Assembly (NCBI GenBank): GCA_016291085.1
Contig: JAEEVW010000001.1
Span: 1-64,000, forward strand
Source: Prevotella sp.
Lineage (GTDB): Bacteria > Bacteroidota > Bacteroidia > Bacteroidales > Bacteroidaceae
Direction: 5' to 3'
Length of the DNA: 64,000 nucleotides
The position numbers and the translations under genes were made by a program. The notes beneath the pieces are model-generated. The model was not told the DNA's origin. It searched no databases and worked only from the letters and a program-made list of their open reading frames with translations. Of the stretch, positions 1 through 13,226 are shown piece by piece. Position 1 is the stretch's first letter. Every line of letters begins with the position of its first letter.

Positions 1-36
1 AGAACCAGACTTGTTGTTCGTGGTACAACTAGATAG
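1..36 (+). CDS. C-terminal end of a probable LacI-family regulator (partial)
   Basis: Reading frame 1 from the window edge gives RTRLVVRGTTR followed by TAG. The pattern LVVRxTT resembles the last strand of LacI/GalR-family regulators, which typically end in a P-T-x-L-V-x-R-x-S/T motif. A LacI-type regulator just upstream of a maltodextrin transporter would fit the neighbours. Only 11 residues are visible, so this is an inference from a short motif. Frame 2 is also open from base 2 to the stop at 89-91 and is the main alternative reading. Confidence 0.35.
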   Translation, partial: RTRLVVRGTTR

Positions 37-63
37 ACTAGTTAAACTAGAAAGACTAGATAA
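28..63 (+). repeat. Tandem 9-base repeat before the sugar permease
   Basis: Four units of the form ACTAGATAG, ACTAGTTAA, ACTAGAAAG and ACTAGATAA. Each unit carries a TAG or TAA, and the stop of the upstream reading frame (34-36) lies inside the first unit. No -7 box is seen between here and the permease ATG. Confidence 0.7.
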
Positions 64-77
64 TAAATATAAGAGAT

Positions 78-1378
78 ATGAAACAGAAACCTAATCTTCC
101 TTTTTGGAGTCTCTGGAACCTGAGTTTCGGATTCTTTGGTGTGCAGATAGCCTATGCCTTGCAGTCTGCTAACATCTCGCGAATTTTCGCTACACTGGGC
201 GCTGATCCGCACAATCTGAGTTATTTCTGGATATTACCCCCACTGATGGGTATTCTTGTGCAACCGATTGTCGGAACACTAAGTGATAAGACATGGACAC
301 GCTTCGGACGCCGTATACCTTATTTATTTATAGGAGCCACAGCGGCCGTACTGGTGATGTGTCTGTTACCCAATGCCGGTTCGTTGGGACTGACAGTGGG
401 TGCTACCATGCTTTTCGGATTGATAGCCCTGATGTTTCTGGATACCAGCATCAATATGGCTATGCAGCCGTTCAAGATGATGGTGGGTGATATGGTGAAC
501 GAAGAGCAGAAGGCCAAGGCTTACAGCATCCAGTCGTTCCTTTGTAATGCGGGCTCAGTAGTAGGCTTTGTATTTCCCTTTGTCCTTACGTGGATTGGAA
601 TTAGCAATGTCGCCGAGAAAGGCGTCGTTCCTGATAGTGTGATTTGGTCGTTTTATATCGGTGCTGCCATCTTGATTCTTTGTGTCATCTATACCACATC
701 GAAGGTAAAGGAGTGGAATCCGACGGATTACGCAGAATATAATCCTGTTTCAGAAGAAAAAGAAGAGAGTGCTAACTGGGTTACATTGTTGAAGAACGCT
801 CCCGCTACCTTCTGGAAAGTAGGTCTTGTACAGTTCTTCTGTTGGGCGGCATTCCTGTATATGTGGAATTATACTACTGGTGCCATAGCCGAAACGGTAT
901 GGGATACGACAGATCCGTCAAGTGAACCATTCCAGATGGCAGGTAACTGGGTTGGCATTTTGTTTGCCGTACAGGCTGTTGGCTCTGTTGTTTGGGCCAC
1001 AGTGCTGCCTCAGTTTAAAAATACGAAACTTGCCTATGCCCTCAGTCTGGTTTTAGGAGCTATAGGTTTTGCCATGGTGCCGTTCCTACACGATCAATAT
1101 ATGCAGTTCGTCCCCTTCCTGCTGATTGGTTGTGCGTGGGCCGCCATGCTGGCAATGCCATTCACCTTTGTCACTAATGCCCTGCAGGGCTATGGCCATA
1201 TGGGAGCTTATCTCGGATTGTTTAATGGCACTATCTGCATTCCGCAGATTGTGGCAGCCCTTTGTGGTGGTATTGTTCTCTCGTTGATTGGTAGTCATCA
1301 GTCGTCTATGATGTTGGTGGCAGCAGTCCTGCTTGTGATAGGTGCAGCCTGCGTAACTGTGATACGTGACAAGAAATA

Positions 1379-1379
<1 letters not shown>
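78..1379 (+). CDS. SLC45/GPH-type MFS sugar permease, probable maltose/maltodextrin importer
   Basis: A 433-residue polytopic inner-membrane protein with about twelve hydrophobic segments. The N-terminal FWSLWNLSFGFFGVQ stretch and the loop DKTWTRFGRRIPYLFIGA (about residues 70-87) are characteristic of the SLC45-like MFS transporters found beside alpha-glucan enzymes in Bacteroidetes. Its stop overlaps the next start (TAATG), so it is probably translationally coupled to the 4-alpha-glucanotransferase. By context it should bring maltose or short maltodextrins into the cytoplasm. The substrate is inferred from neighbours, not from the sequence. Confidence 0.85.
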
Positions 1380-6125
<4,746 letters not shown>

Positions 6126-6128
6126 CAG

Positions 6129-8048
6129 ATGCAGACCGCCAATGTCATACAAGCGCTCCAACAACAGCGACTCTTACTGCAGTTAGAGTATCAGACTGAG
6201 AAGGAGGCCTACCGCCAACAGACTGAGACCATCGGAATGGGGCGGAAGGTGAAGCGAGGTGACGCCTGGTGGCCGCTCCGTGTGAGCAAGAGTTACTATA
6301 ATTCGCTCAATCAACTGGCGTTGGAGGTGTATCGCACGTCAGACACTGATATTGAGCATAACTTTGAATATGGACGCTCTGTAGTTTTCTTTACGGAAAC
6401 TGAAACGTCAGGCATCCGCTATTTCCCTTTTACGGGTGTTGTTAGCTATGTCGATGGCGACCGCATGGTGGTTACCGTACCTGACAACACGCGTATCATT
6501 GATTTGCAGGGAACAGAGAAGGTCGGGGTACAGTTGTCGTTCGACGAAACCAGCTATCGTCTGATGTTGGAGGCGTTGGACCGGGCCATACGAGGGAAAG
6601 GTCGTTTGGGATATCTGCGTGACTTGTTCTATACGCCTCATCAGAAGCCCGAGACTTTTTCTTTTCAACCCATGCACTTTCCTTACCTGAACAAAACGCA
6701 GGAAGAAGCTGTCAATGAGGTGCTTCGTGCCAAGGATGTAGCTGTTGTGCATGGTCCTCCAGGAACGGGAAAGACCACAACATTGGTGGAGGCCATTCGT
6801 GAGACGCTGATGCGCGAGAACCAGGTACTGGTCTGTGCACAAAGCAATATGGCGGTCGACTGGATATCCGAAAAACTCGTTGATCGCGGCATCAACGTAT
6901 TAAGAATAGGTAATCCTACCCGTGTGAATGATAAGATGCTGTCGTTTACCTATGAACGGCGCTTTGAAGGTCATCCCGACTATCCGCAGCTATGGGCTTT
7001 GCGCAAGGCCATTCGCGATCTGCGTAGCCATCGGAAACGGGGCGACGAAAAATACCATCAGCGCTTGGAAAGTCTGAAAAGCCGTGCTACAGAACTGGAG
7101 ATTCGTATCAATAGTGAACTCTTTGGCGAGGCGCGTGTCATTGCCTCTACATTGGTAGGTGCTGCCAACCGCTTGCTGGATGGTCAGAAATACGGTACAC
7201 TGTTCATTGATGAGGCTGCCCAGGCATTAGAGGCAGCTTGTTGGATTCCCATGCGGCGTGTCAGTCGCGTCGTATTGGCTGGTGATCATTGCCAGTTGCC
7301 GCCAACCGTGAAGAGTATTGCCGCCTTGAAGGCAGGATTGGGCAAGACACTGATGGAGCGTATTGTTGAGACGCACCCTGAAGCTGTCACCTTGTTGCGG
7401 ATACAGTATCGCATGAACGATGACATCATGCGCTTCTCGTCTGACTATTTTTATCATGGTCAGGTAGAGAGTGCTCCCGAGGTTCGCTTTCGTGGCATTC
7501 TCGACCTTGACACACCCATGGAATGGATCGATACCTCTGAATACCTGGATAATCCGGACAATCCGGAAGTTCCGGAACTCTCCTTCAAGGAAGAGTTTGT
7601 CGGTGAGTCGTATGGTCGCATTAACAAGGCAGAGGGCCTGCTAACGATGCATGTCCTGCAACAGTATTTCGAACGAATTGGTAAGCAACGTTTATTGGAT
7701 GAGCGTATCGATGTGGGAATCATTTCGCCTTATCGCGCCCAGGTGCAGTTCCTGAGACGCCTACTCACCAAGCGTGAATACTTCAAGCCTTTCCGTCGAC
7801 AGATCAGTGTAAATACAGTCGATGGATTCCAGGGACAGGAACGTGATGTCATCGTGATTTCCCTTGTGCGTTCTAATGACGAAGGCCAGATTGGTTTCCT
7901 GCGTGACCTGCGTCGCATGAATGTGGCCATTACCCGTGCTCGCATGAAGGTCATCATTTTAGGCAACCGCCAAACAATGACCCGTCATCCTTTTTATCGC
8001 CAGCTATGGCAATATTGTAAGAAACAACAAGAAACTCAACAGATATGA
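6129..8048 (+). CDS. Superfamily I helicase, DNA2/NAM7/SMUBP-2 (IGHMBP2) type
   Basis: A 639-residue ATP-dependent nucleic-acid helicase with all core motifs. These are Walker A GPPGTGKT (residues 209-216), Walker B LFIDEAAQALEA, motif III AGDHCQLPP, motif IV LRIQYRMN, motif V VDGFQGQERDVI and motif VI NVAITRARMK. The N-terminal 190 residues are an OB/stalk-like region as in UPF1-type helicases. A short 9-base tandem stretch (7551-7577) encodes DNPDNPEVP between motifs. It starts 3 bases after the GH97 stop and overlaps pulA by 4 bases, so it is co-translated with starch enzymes. The substrate is unknown, and no reason for its place in a sugar operon is visible. Confidence 0.9.
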   Translation: MQTANVIQALQQQRLLLQLEYQTEKEAYRQQTETIGMGRKVKRGDAWWPLRVSKSYYNSLNQLALEVYRTSDTDIEHNFEYGRSVVFFTETETSGIRYFPFTGVVSYVDGDRMVVTVPDNTRIIDLQGTEKVGVQLSFDETSYRLMLEALDRAIRGKGRLGYLRDLFYTPHQKPETFSFQPMHFPYLNKTQEEAVNEVLRAKDVAVVHGPPGTGKTTTLVEAIRETLMRENQVLVCAQSNMAVDWISEKLVDRGINVLRIGNPTRVNDKMLSFTYERRFEGHPDYPQLWALRKAIRDLRSHRKRGDEKYHQRLESLKSRATELEIRINSELFGEARVIASTLVGAANRLLDGQKYGTLFIDEAAQALEAACWIPMRRVSRVVLAGDHCQLPPTVKSIAALKAGLGKTLMERIVETHPEAVTLLRIQYRMNDDIMRFSSDYFYHGQVESAPEVRFRGILDLDTPMEWIDTSEYLDNPDNPEVPELSFKEEFVGESYGRINKAEGLLTMHVLQQYFERIGKQRLLDERIDVGIISPYRAQVQFLRRLLTKREYFKPFRRQISVNTVDGFQGQERDVIVISLVRSNDEGQIGFLRDLRRMNVAITRARMKVIILGNRQTMTRHPFYRQLWQYCKKQQETQQI

Positions 8049-10054
8049 AAAAATTAGTGTTATTCCTATTGTTTATGACAATGACAACCTTTGCAACAGC
8101 CCAGAATTTCCGTTTCGACGAAATGACGTATTCGCCCGAGAAAACGACTTTCAAGCTGTTTGCCCCTGCTGATGCGAAGAGTGTAAAAGTCCGAATCTAT
8201 AAAGAAGGACTGGGTGGCAAAGCTCTGAAAACCATCAAGATGCAGTATGTCGATGGGCTCTGGACTGCCACCGTCAAAGGTGACCTGCTGGGACGCTTCT
8301 ATACTTTTGACATGGGGCATGGCGAATGTCCTGGCGTGTTTGCAAAAGCTGTAGGCGTTAATGGTAAACGTGCTGCCATCATCGCAATGACACAGACTAA
8401 TCCGGAAGAGTGGGAGAATGACCAGCGTCCTATCTGTAAGTCACCAGCTGACCTCGTGGTCTATGAGATGCACCATCGTGACTTCTCTATTGCCCGTGAG
8501 GATGCACAGTATAAGGGAAAGTTCTTGGCTCTGACTGAATCGTGGGCCATTGACCATTTGAAGACGTTGGGGGTTAATGCCATTCATATTCTGCCATCGT
8601 ACGACTACGGTTCTGTAGACGAAACGCGAATAGACCCCGACCTCTACTATGAACATGCCTACGAGAGTCTGCCCGAAGGTGTTATTCCGGCACGAGCCGA
8701 CTTCTCACCACAATATAACTGGGGTTATGATCCTGTAAACTATAATGTTCCTGAAGGAAGCTATTCTACGGATCCCTATGAGCCGGCAACACGTATCCTC
8801 GAGTTTAAACAGATGGTGCAAGCGCTCCACAAGGCAGGCATTCGCGTGATTCTCGACGTGGTGTATAACCACACCTACGACATTGAGCATTCTAATTTCC
8901 AGCGTACCTATCCAGACTATTACTATCGCAAGACGGCCGACGGTGCTTATTCCAATGGTTCAGGGTGTGGCAATGAGACGGCTAGCGAAAAACCCATGAT
9001 GAGGCAGTTTATGTTGGAAAGTGTGAAATATTGGATGGACGAATACCATATTGATGGTTTCCGCTTCGACTTGATGGGGTGCCACGACATTGAGACGATG
9101 AACCAGATTCGTCAGATGGTAGATGCTATCGATCCTTCGGTATTTATCTATGGAGAGGGTTGGAGTGCTGGCCAGTGTGCTTATCCCAGCGAACAGCTGG
9201 GACTGAAGGCCAATATTCCGCAGATGTTTGGTATCGCAGCATTCTCTGACGAGATTCGCGATGCCTTACGTGGTCCATTCTCTGATGATACGAAACCCGG
9301 TTGGTTGGGTGGCGTCAACGAGGAGGAGTCGTTGAAGTTCGGCATCGTAGGTGCTATCCGTCATCCGCAGGTGAAAATGAAGAAGGTCAACTATGCCGAG
9401 AAACCTTGGGCGGTGGAACCGACTCAAATGATGAGCTATGTCAGTTGTCACGACGATATGTGCTTGGTCGACCGTCTTATGGCATCTGTTATTGATAAAA
9501 GTAATCATAACTCTCAATTCTCAACTCTCAATTCTCAATTAAAAGAAGAGCTGATTCGTCTCGATCTGTTGGCACAAACGGCAGTATTTACTTCACAAGG
9601 CGTACCTTTTATGCTCAGTGGCGAAGAATTGTTACGCGATAAGAAGGGAGTTCATAATAGCTTTGAATCGCCAGACAGTATCAACCATTTGGACTGGACG
9701 AATAAGGAGAAGTATCCTCAGGTGTTTGAATATTATAAAAATCTGATAGACCTGCGTAAGCATCATCCTGCTTTCCGCTTAGGCAATGCTGATTTGGTTC
9801 GCAAGCATCTGGAATTCCTTCAGGCTCCTAAAGGTGTAGTTGCTTTCCACTTGAAGAATTATGCTGGTCGTGACGATTGGCGTAACATCATTGTGATTCT
9901 CAATGCATCAAAGCAATCACAGCAAGTGAACATACCCAATGGTAATTATATTGCTGTATGCCGTGATGGCGTGATTAACGAAAAAGGTTTATGTACGCTT
10001 GAAGGAAATCAAGCGGAGGTATGTGCACAGTCTGCATTGATTATACACGACTGA
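8045..10054 (+). CDS. pulA: Type I pullulanase, GH13
   Basis: A 669-residue debranching enzyme that cleaves alpha-1,6 bonds in pullulan and branched dextrins. A signal peptide (MKKLVLFLLFMTMTTFATAQ) is followed by a CBM48-like domain and the GH13 barrel. The pullulanase signature YNWGYDP is present. Catalytic residues are D342 (FRFDLMG), E371 (YGEGWSAG) and D470 (SCHDDM). The start ATGA overlaps the helicase stop. Residues 489-499 (NSQFSTLNSQL) are encoded by a run of 7-base repeats like those seen between genes, which looks like an in-frame expansion after the third catalytic residue. It closes the maltodextrin operon. Confidence 0.93.
   Translation: MKKLVLFLLFMTMTTFATAQNFRFDEMTYSPEKTTFKLFAPADAKSVKVRIYKEGLGGKALKTIKMQYVDGLWTATVKGDLLGRFYTFDMGHGECPGVFAKAVGVNGKRAAIIAMTQTNPEEWENDQRPICKSPADLVVYEMHHRDFSIAREDAQYKGKFLALTESWAIDHLKTLGVNAIHILPSYDYGSVDETRIDPDLYYEHAYESLPEGVIPARADFSPQYNWGYDPVNYNVPEGSYSTDPYEPATRILEFKQMVQALHKAGIRVILDVVYNHTYDIEHSNFQRTYPDYYYRKTADGAYSNGSGCGNETASEKPMMRQFMLESVKYWMDEYHIDGFRFDLMGCHDIETMNQIRQMVDAIDPSVFIYGEGWSAGQCAYPSEQLGLKANIPQMFGIAAFSDEIRDALRGPFSDDTKPGWLGGVNEEESLKFGIVGAIRHPQVKMKKVNYAEKPWAVEPTQMMSYVSCHDDMCLVDRLMASVIDKSNHNSQFSTLNSQLKEELIRLDLLAQTAVFTSQGVPFMLSGEELLRDKKGVHNSFESPDSINHLDWTNKEKYPQVFEYYKNLIDLRKHHPAFRLGNADLVRKHLEFLQAPKGVVAFHLKNYAGRDDWRNIIVILNASKQSQQVNIPNGNYIAVCRDGVINEKGLCTLEGNQAEVCAQSALIIHD
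9511..9540 (+). repeat. 7-base tandem repeat inside pulA
   Basis: Four units alternate CTCTCAA and TTCTCAA and encode NSQFSTLNSQL. The unit type is the same as in the intergenic arrays of this window. The reading frame is kept. Confidence 0.75.
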
Positions 10055-10064
10055 CAAATGTCTT

Positions 10065-10150
10065 GAAATGAGGAATGAGGAATGAAGAAATGTTAAAAAA
10101 CAACAAGTCAAGGGCATTTCCCGTTTCTCATTTCTCATTTCTCATTTTTA
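10065..10150. repeat. Inverted pair of 7-base repeat arrays without a gene
   Basis: Left arm 10065-10091 has units GAAATGA and GGAATGA. Right arm 10124-10150 has units TTTCTCA. The arms are reverse complements apart from a few bases and enclose about 32 bases that code for nothing obvious. The right arm runs directly into the dut promoter. The layout equals the flanks of the four-helix-bundle gene at 17897 with the gene missing. Confidence 0.7.
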
Positions 10151-10155
10151 ATCAC

Positions 10156-10163
10156 TACCTTTG
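10156..10163 (+). promoter_or_regulatory. Bacteroidetes-type -7 box for the dut operon
   Basis: TACCTTTG matches the TAnnTTTG consensus and lies 35 bases before the dut ATG. The -33 region falls in the right arm of the 7-base repeat array (TTTCTCA units). Confidence 0.65.
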
Positions 10164-10198
10164 CACATCGATTTAATGTAAGAAACGTTTCTGAGAAG

Positions 10199-10636
10199 AT
10201 GATTACTGTGAAGGTTGTGAACCGCGGGCACCAGCAGTTGCCTGCTTATGCTACGTCCCAAAGTGCAGGAATGGACCTGAGAGCCAACCTGGAGGAACCT
10301 GTCACCCTGCGCCCTTTAGAGCGCAGACTGATTCCAACAGGTCTGCATATTGCATTGCCGGAGGGTTACGAGGCCCAGGTGCGTCCGCGTAGTGGACTGG
10401 CCCTGAAGCATGGAATTACCGTATTGAACACTCCGGGAACGATAGATGCAGACTATCGGGGAGAAGTAGGAGTGGTGCTGATTAATCTGTCACAGCAGGA
10501 CTTTGTGGTAAACGATGGCGAGCGTATTGCCCAAATGGTAATTGCTCGTCACGAACAAGGAGAACTTGTCGTTGTCGAGGAACTCGATGAGACGGAACGT
10601 GGTGCAGGTGGCTATGGTCATACAGGTGTGAAGTGA
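10199..10636 (+). CDS. dut: dUTP diphosphatase (dUTPase)
   Basis: A 145-residue trimeric dUTPase that hydrolyses dUTP to dUMP and pyrophosphate, keeping uracil out of DNA and supplying thymidylate synthesis. All five family motifs are present in order: [41 protein letters not shown] and the C-terminal [10 protein letters not shown]. Length is normal. Its stop overlaps the GTG start of the TPR gene, so it heads a four-gene operon with the envelope genes that follow. Confidence 0.97.
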   Translation: MITVKVVNRGHQQLPAYATSQSAGMDLRANLEEPVTLRPLERRLIPTGLHIALPEGYEAQVRPRSGLALKHGITVLNTPGTIDADYRGEVGVVLINLSQQDFVVNDGERIAQMVIARHEQGELVVVEELDETERGAGGYGHTGVK

Positions 10637-12363
10637 AGAGGCAAAGATACATATTGTTTTTATTGACGGCACTGGTCTGTTTGCCAATGATGGCTGACGA
10701 TGCAGACAAGGGCCGCCGTTATGATGCTTTTTTCTTGGATGCCATTTGCCAACGTGAGAAGGGCAACAATGACGCTGCATTCGATTTGCTGCGTCATTGT
10801 GTGGAACTCGACTCCACCCGCTCTGAGGCCTACTTCTATCTGGCACAGTATTATCGTGTTCTGAAAGACAAGGACCACCACCTCTATTGTATTCAGAAGG
10901 CTTCTTCGTTGGAACCTGAGAATGCCACTTATCTGGAAACTTTGGGTGAAACATACATCTCGCAGCGTCAATATGCAGAGGCTGCAGAGGTGTTGGAACG
11001 TCTCTATGACGTGAACCACAGCCGAACCGATGTGTTGGGAATGTTAATCCAGCTCTATGAACAGTTGGAGGACTATGACCACGCCATTCAGGCCTTGAGC
11101 AGGTTGGAGGTTGCAGAGGGAAAGAGTGAGCGCCTGTCGTATGCCAAGAGTCAGTTGTATACCCAGAAAGGCGACAAGAAGTCTGCAATCAGTGAAATGA
11201 AACAATTGGCCGATCAGTACCCCAACGACTTGAACTACCACGGCCTCTATGCTAACACACTTTATCAGAATGGCCAACAGAAGCAGGCCGTGCAACTCTA
11301 CGAGAATATACTTCGTCAGGAGCCGGATAATCGTAGTGCACTGATGGGCTTGTTGGCATATTATTACGAACAAAAGGATTCAGTAAAGACGGAAGCTTAC
11401 AGAGAACGGATATTGCTTAACAAGAATTCCACCCAAGAGGATCGTGTGACCCTATTGCGTCAGCTGATAGGTGAAAGCGAACAGTCAGGAGGCGATTCCA
11501 CCCGTGTACTGCAATTGTTCCATCGCATTCTCGCGATGCCACAACAGGATGCTGATATGGCGCTATTCTGTGCGACCTATATGAATCTAAAGAAGATGCC
11601 TCAGGATAGTATCAAAGTGGTCTTGGAACAGGCCTTGGAGATTGCTCCGGATAATGCTGCAGCCCGTCTGCAACTGGTGAGCTATGCCTGGCAGGCAGAG
11701 GACCGCGACCGGGTAATCGCCCTTTGCCGGGATGCCCGCCAGTATAACCCTGATGAAATGGCTTTTTATTATTATCAGGGCATCGCCTACTATCAGAAAG
11801 AACAGTTGGACGGTGCGCTGAATGCCTTCCAGAACGGTATCGATGTCATTACCGACCAGAGCGATCCCGCCATTGTCAGCGACTTTTATGCTGTCATGGG
11901 CGACATCATGCATCAAAAGGGTATGGATCGCGAGGCTTTTGCCGCTTACGACTCCTGTCTGGTGTGGAAAGAAGACAACATTGGTTGTCTGAATAACTAT
12001 GCCTACTATCTCAGCGAGTTGGGGCAAGACCTGTCTAAGGCTGAGCAGATGTCGTATCGTACCATCAAAGCCGAACCAAAGAATGCGACCTATCTCGATA
12101 CCTATGCATGGATTCTGTTCATGCAGCAGCGTTACAGCGAGGCCAAAATTTATATCGACCAGACCATGCAGTGCGACTCCGATACTTCGGCAGTCATGCT
12201 GGAACATGCTGGTGACATCTACTATCATTGTGGCGACAAGGAAAAAGCTGTCGTCTTTTGGCAACAGGCACTCGACAGGGCTTCCGATAAGTCCGAAATC
12301 AAGGGTGACCGTCTGCAAGTACTTATTAGAAAGATAAAACTTAAAAAATACCTAAAAGAATGA
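10633..12363 (+). CDS. Tetratricopeptide repeat protein, exported
   Basis: A 576-residue protein with a likely signal peptide ([21 protein letters not shown]) followed by about ten TPR units through to the C terminus, for example [18 protein letters not shown] and [17 protein letters not shown]. The start is a GTG that overlaps the dut stop. Choosing it keeps the signal peptide, which an internal ATG would lose. It overlaps the DUF4292 gene by 4 bases. Such solenoids act as scaffolds. The link to the lipoprotein and EnvC-like genes suggests an envelope role, with no partner evident from sequence. Confidence 0.85.
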   Translation: MKRQRYILFLLTALVCLPMMADDADKGRRYDAFFLDAICQREKGNNDAAFDLLRHCVELDSTRSEAYFYLAQYYRVLKDKDHHLYCIQKASSLEPENATYLETLGETYISQRQYAEAAEVLERLYDVNHSRTDVLGMLIQLYEQLEDYDHAIQALSRLEVAEGKSERLSYAKSQLYTQKGDKKSAISEMKQLADQYPNDLNYHGLYANTLYQNGQQKQAVQLYENILRQEPDNRSALMGLLAYYYEQKDSVKTEAYRERILLNKNSTQEDRVTLLRQLIGESEQSGGDSTRVLQLFHRILAMPQQDADMALFCATYMNLKKMPQDSIKVVLEQALEIAPDNAAARLQLVSYAWQAEDRDRVIALCRDARQYNPDEMAFYYYQGIAYYQKEQLDGALNAFQNGIDVITDQSDPAIVSDFYAVMGDIMHQKGMDREAFAAYDSCLVWKEDNIGCLNNYAYYLSELGQDLSKAEQMSYRTIKAEPKNATYLDTYAWILFMQQRYSEAKIYIDQTMQCDSDTSAVMLEHAGDIYYHCGDKEKAVVFWQQALDRASDKSEIKGDRLQVLIRKIKLKKYLKE

Positions 12364-13217
12364 AAACAGTACGCATTTTGAAGATTGCCGCACTGGCACT
12401 TCCGTTGACGCTGGCCGTAGCTTCCTGCGGCTCACATCGTAAAGCTGTCAAGGAGACTCCGACAGTGGTCAGTCCTGACACACTGAAGAAGCAGGCCTTC
12501 TTGCAGAAAGTGAATGACAATGCTCAGTATGCCCGCTTCATCACGTCGAAGGTGAAGTTCAGTGTTGAGGTTGGAGCTCGTCAGATGACGCTCACAGGTA
12601 ATCTGAAGATGAAGCGTGATGACGTAATTCGCCTGCAACTCATGGCCTTTGGCTTTGTGGAGGCAGGCCGTCTGGAGTTTACCAAGGAGTATGTCCTCAT
12701 TATGGACCGCATCAACAAACTCTATATGAAGGTGCCTTATGCTCAGATGGACTTCCTGCGTAACAGTCAGATTGATTTCTATGTGCTGCAGGCCCTGTTC
12801 TGGAACGAGCTCTTCCAGCCTGGAAAGATGAAGGTTACTGATGAGGCCCTTAAGACTTTCAGTGCAGAGATAGGTCCCGAGGATGCCATCATCTCCATGG
12901 AGAGTGGTAAACTGTCGTACCGTTGGTTGGCAGAAAAGGCGAACCACCGCGTGAAGATGGCCAATATCCTGTATAACGACAAGTTCCGCGGTAACTATCA
13001 GTTGAACTGGGACTACGAGGACTTCCAACAGAACAACCGTAAGTATTTCCCCATGGAGCATAAGATTTCCTTTACTACCCCTGAGAAGGAGGTGAAACTG
13101 GGAATGACACTCAACTACATGGGTGCCGATGAAAATTGGGAAACGCGTACGGAAGTATCGAGCAAGTATCGTCAGGTGTCTGTCGAGGAGATCCTTCAGC
13201 GCTTCATGTCTCTCTAA
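12360..13217 (+). CDS. DUF4292-type lipoprotein
   Basis: A 285-residue protein with a lipoprotein signal peptide and lipobox (LAVASC, cysteine about residue 23). The body has the alternating hydrophobic pattern of a LolA/LolB-like half barrel (VEVGARQMTLTGNLKMKRDDVIRLQL), as in DUF4292 proteins. I infer it binds or transfers an acylated ligand at an inner face of the envelope. That is not proven for the family. It overlaps the TPR stop (ATGA) and is 9 bases before the EnvC-like gene. Confidence 0.8.
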   Translation: MKTVRILKIAALALPLTLAVASCGSHRKAVKETPTVVSPDTLKKQAFLQKVNDNAQYARFITSKVKFSVEVGARQMTLTGNLKMKRDDVIRLQLMAFGFVEAGRLEFTKEYVLIMDRINKLYMKVPYAQMDFLRNSQIDFYVLQALFWNELFQPGKMKVTDEALKTFSAEIGPEDAIISMESGKLSYRWLAEKANHRVKMANILYNDKFRGNYQLNWDYEDFQQNNRKYFPMEHKISFTTPEKEVKLGMTLNYMGADENWETRTEVSSKYRQVSVEEILQRFMSL

Positions 13218-13226
13218 TCCTTTTGG

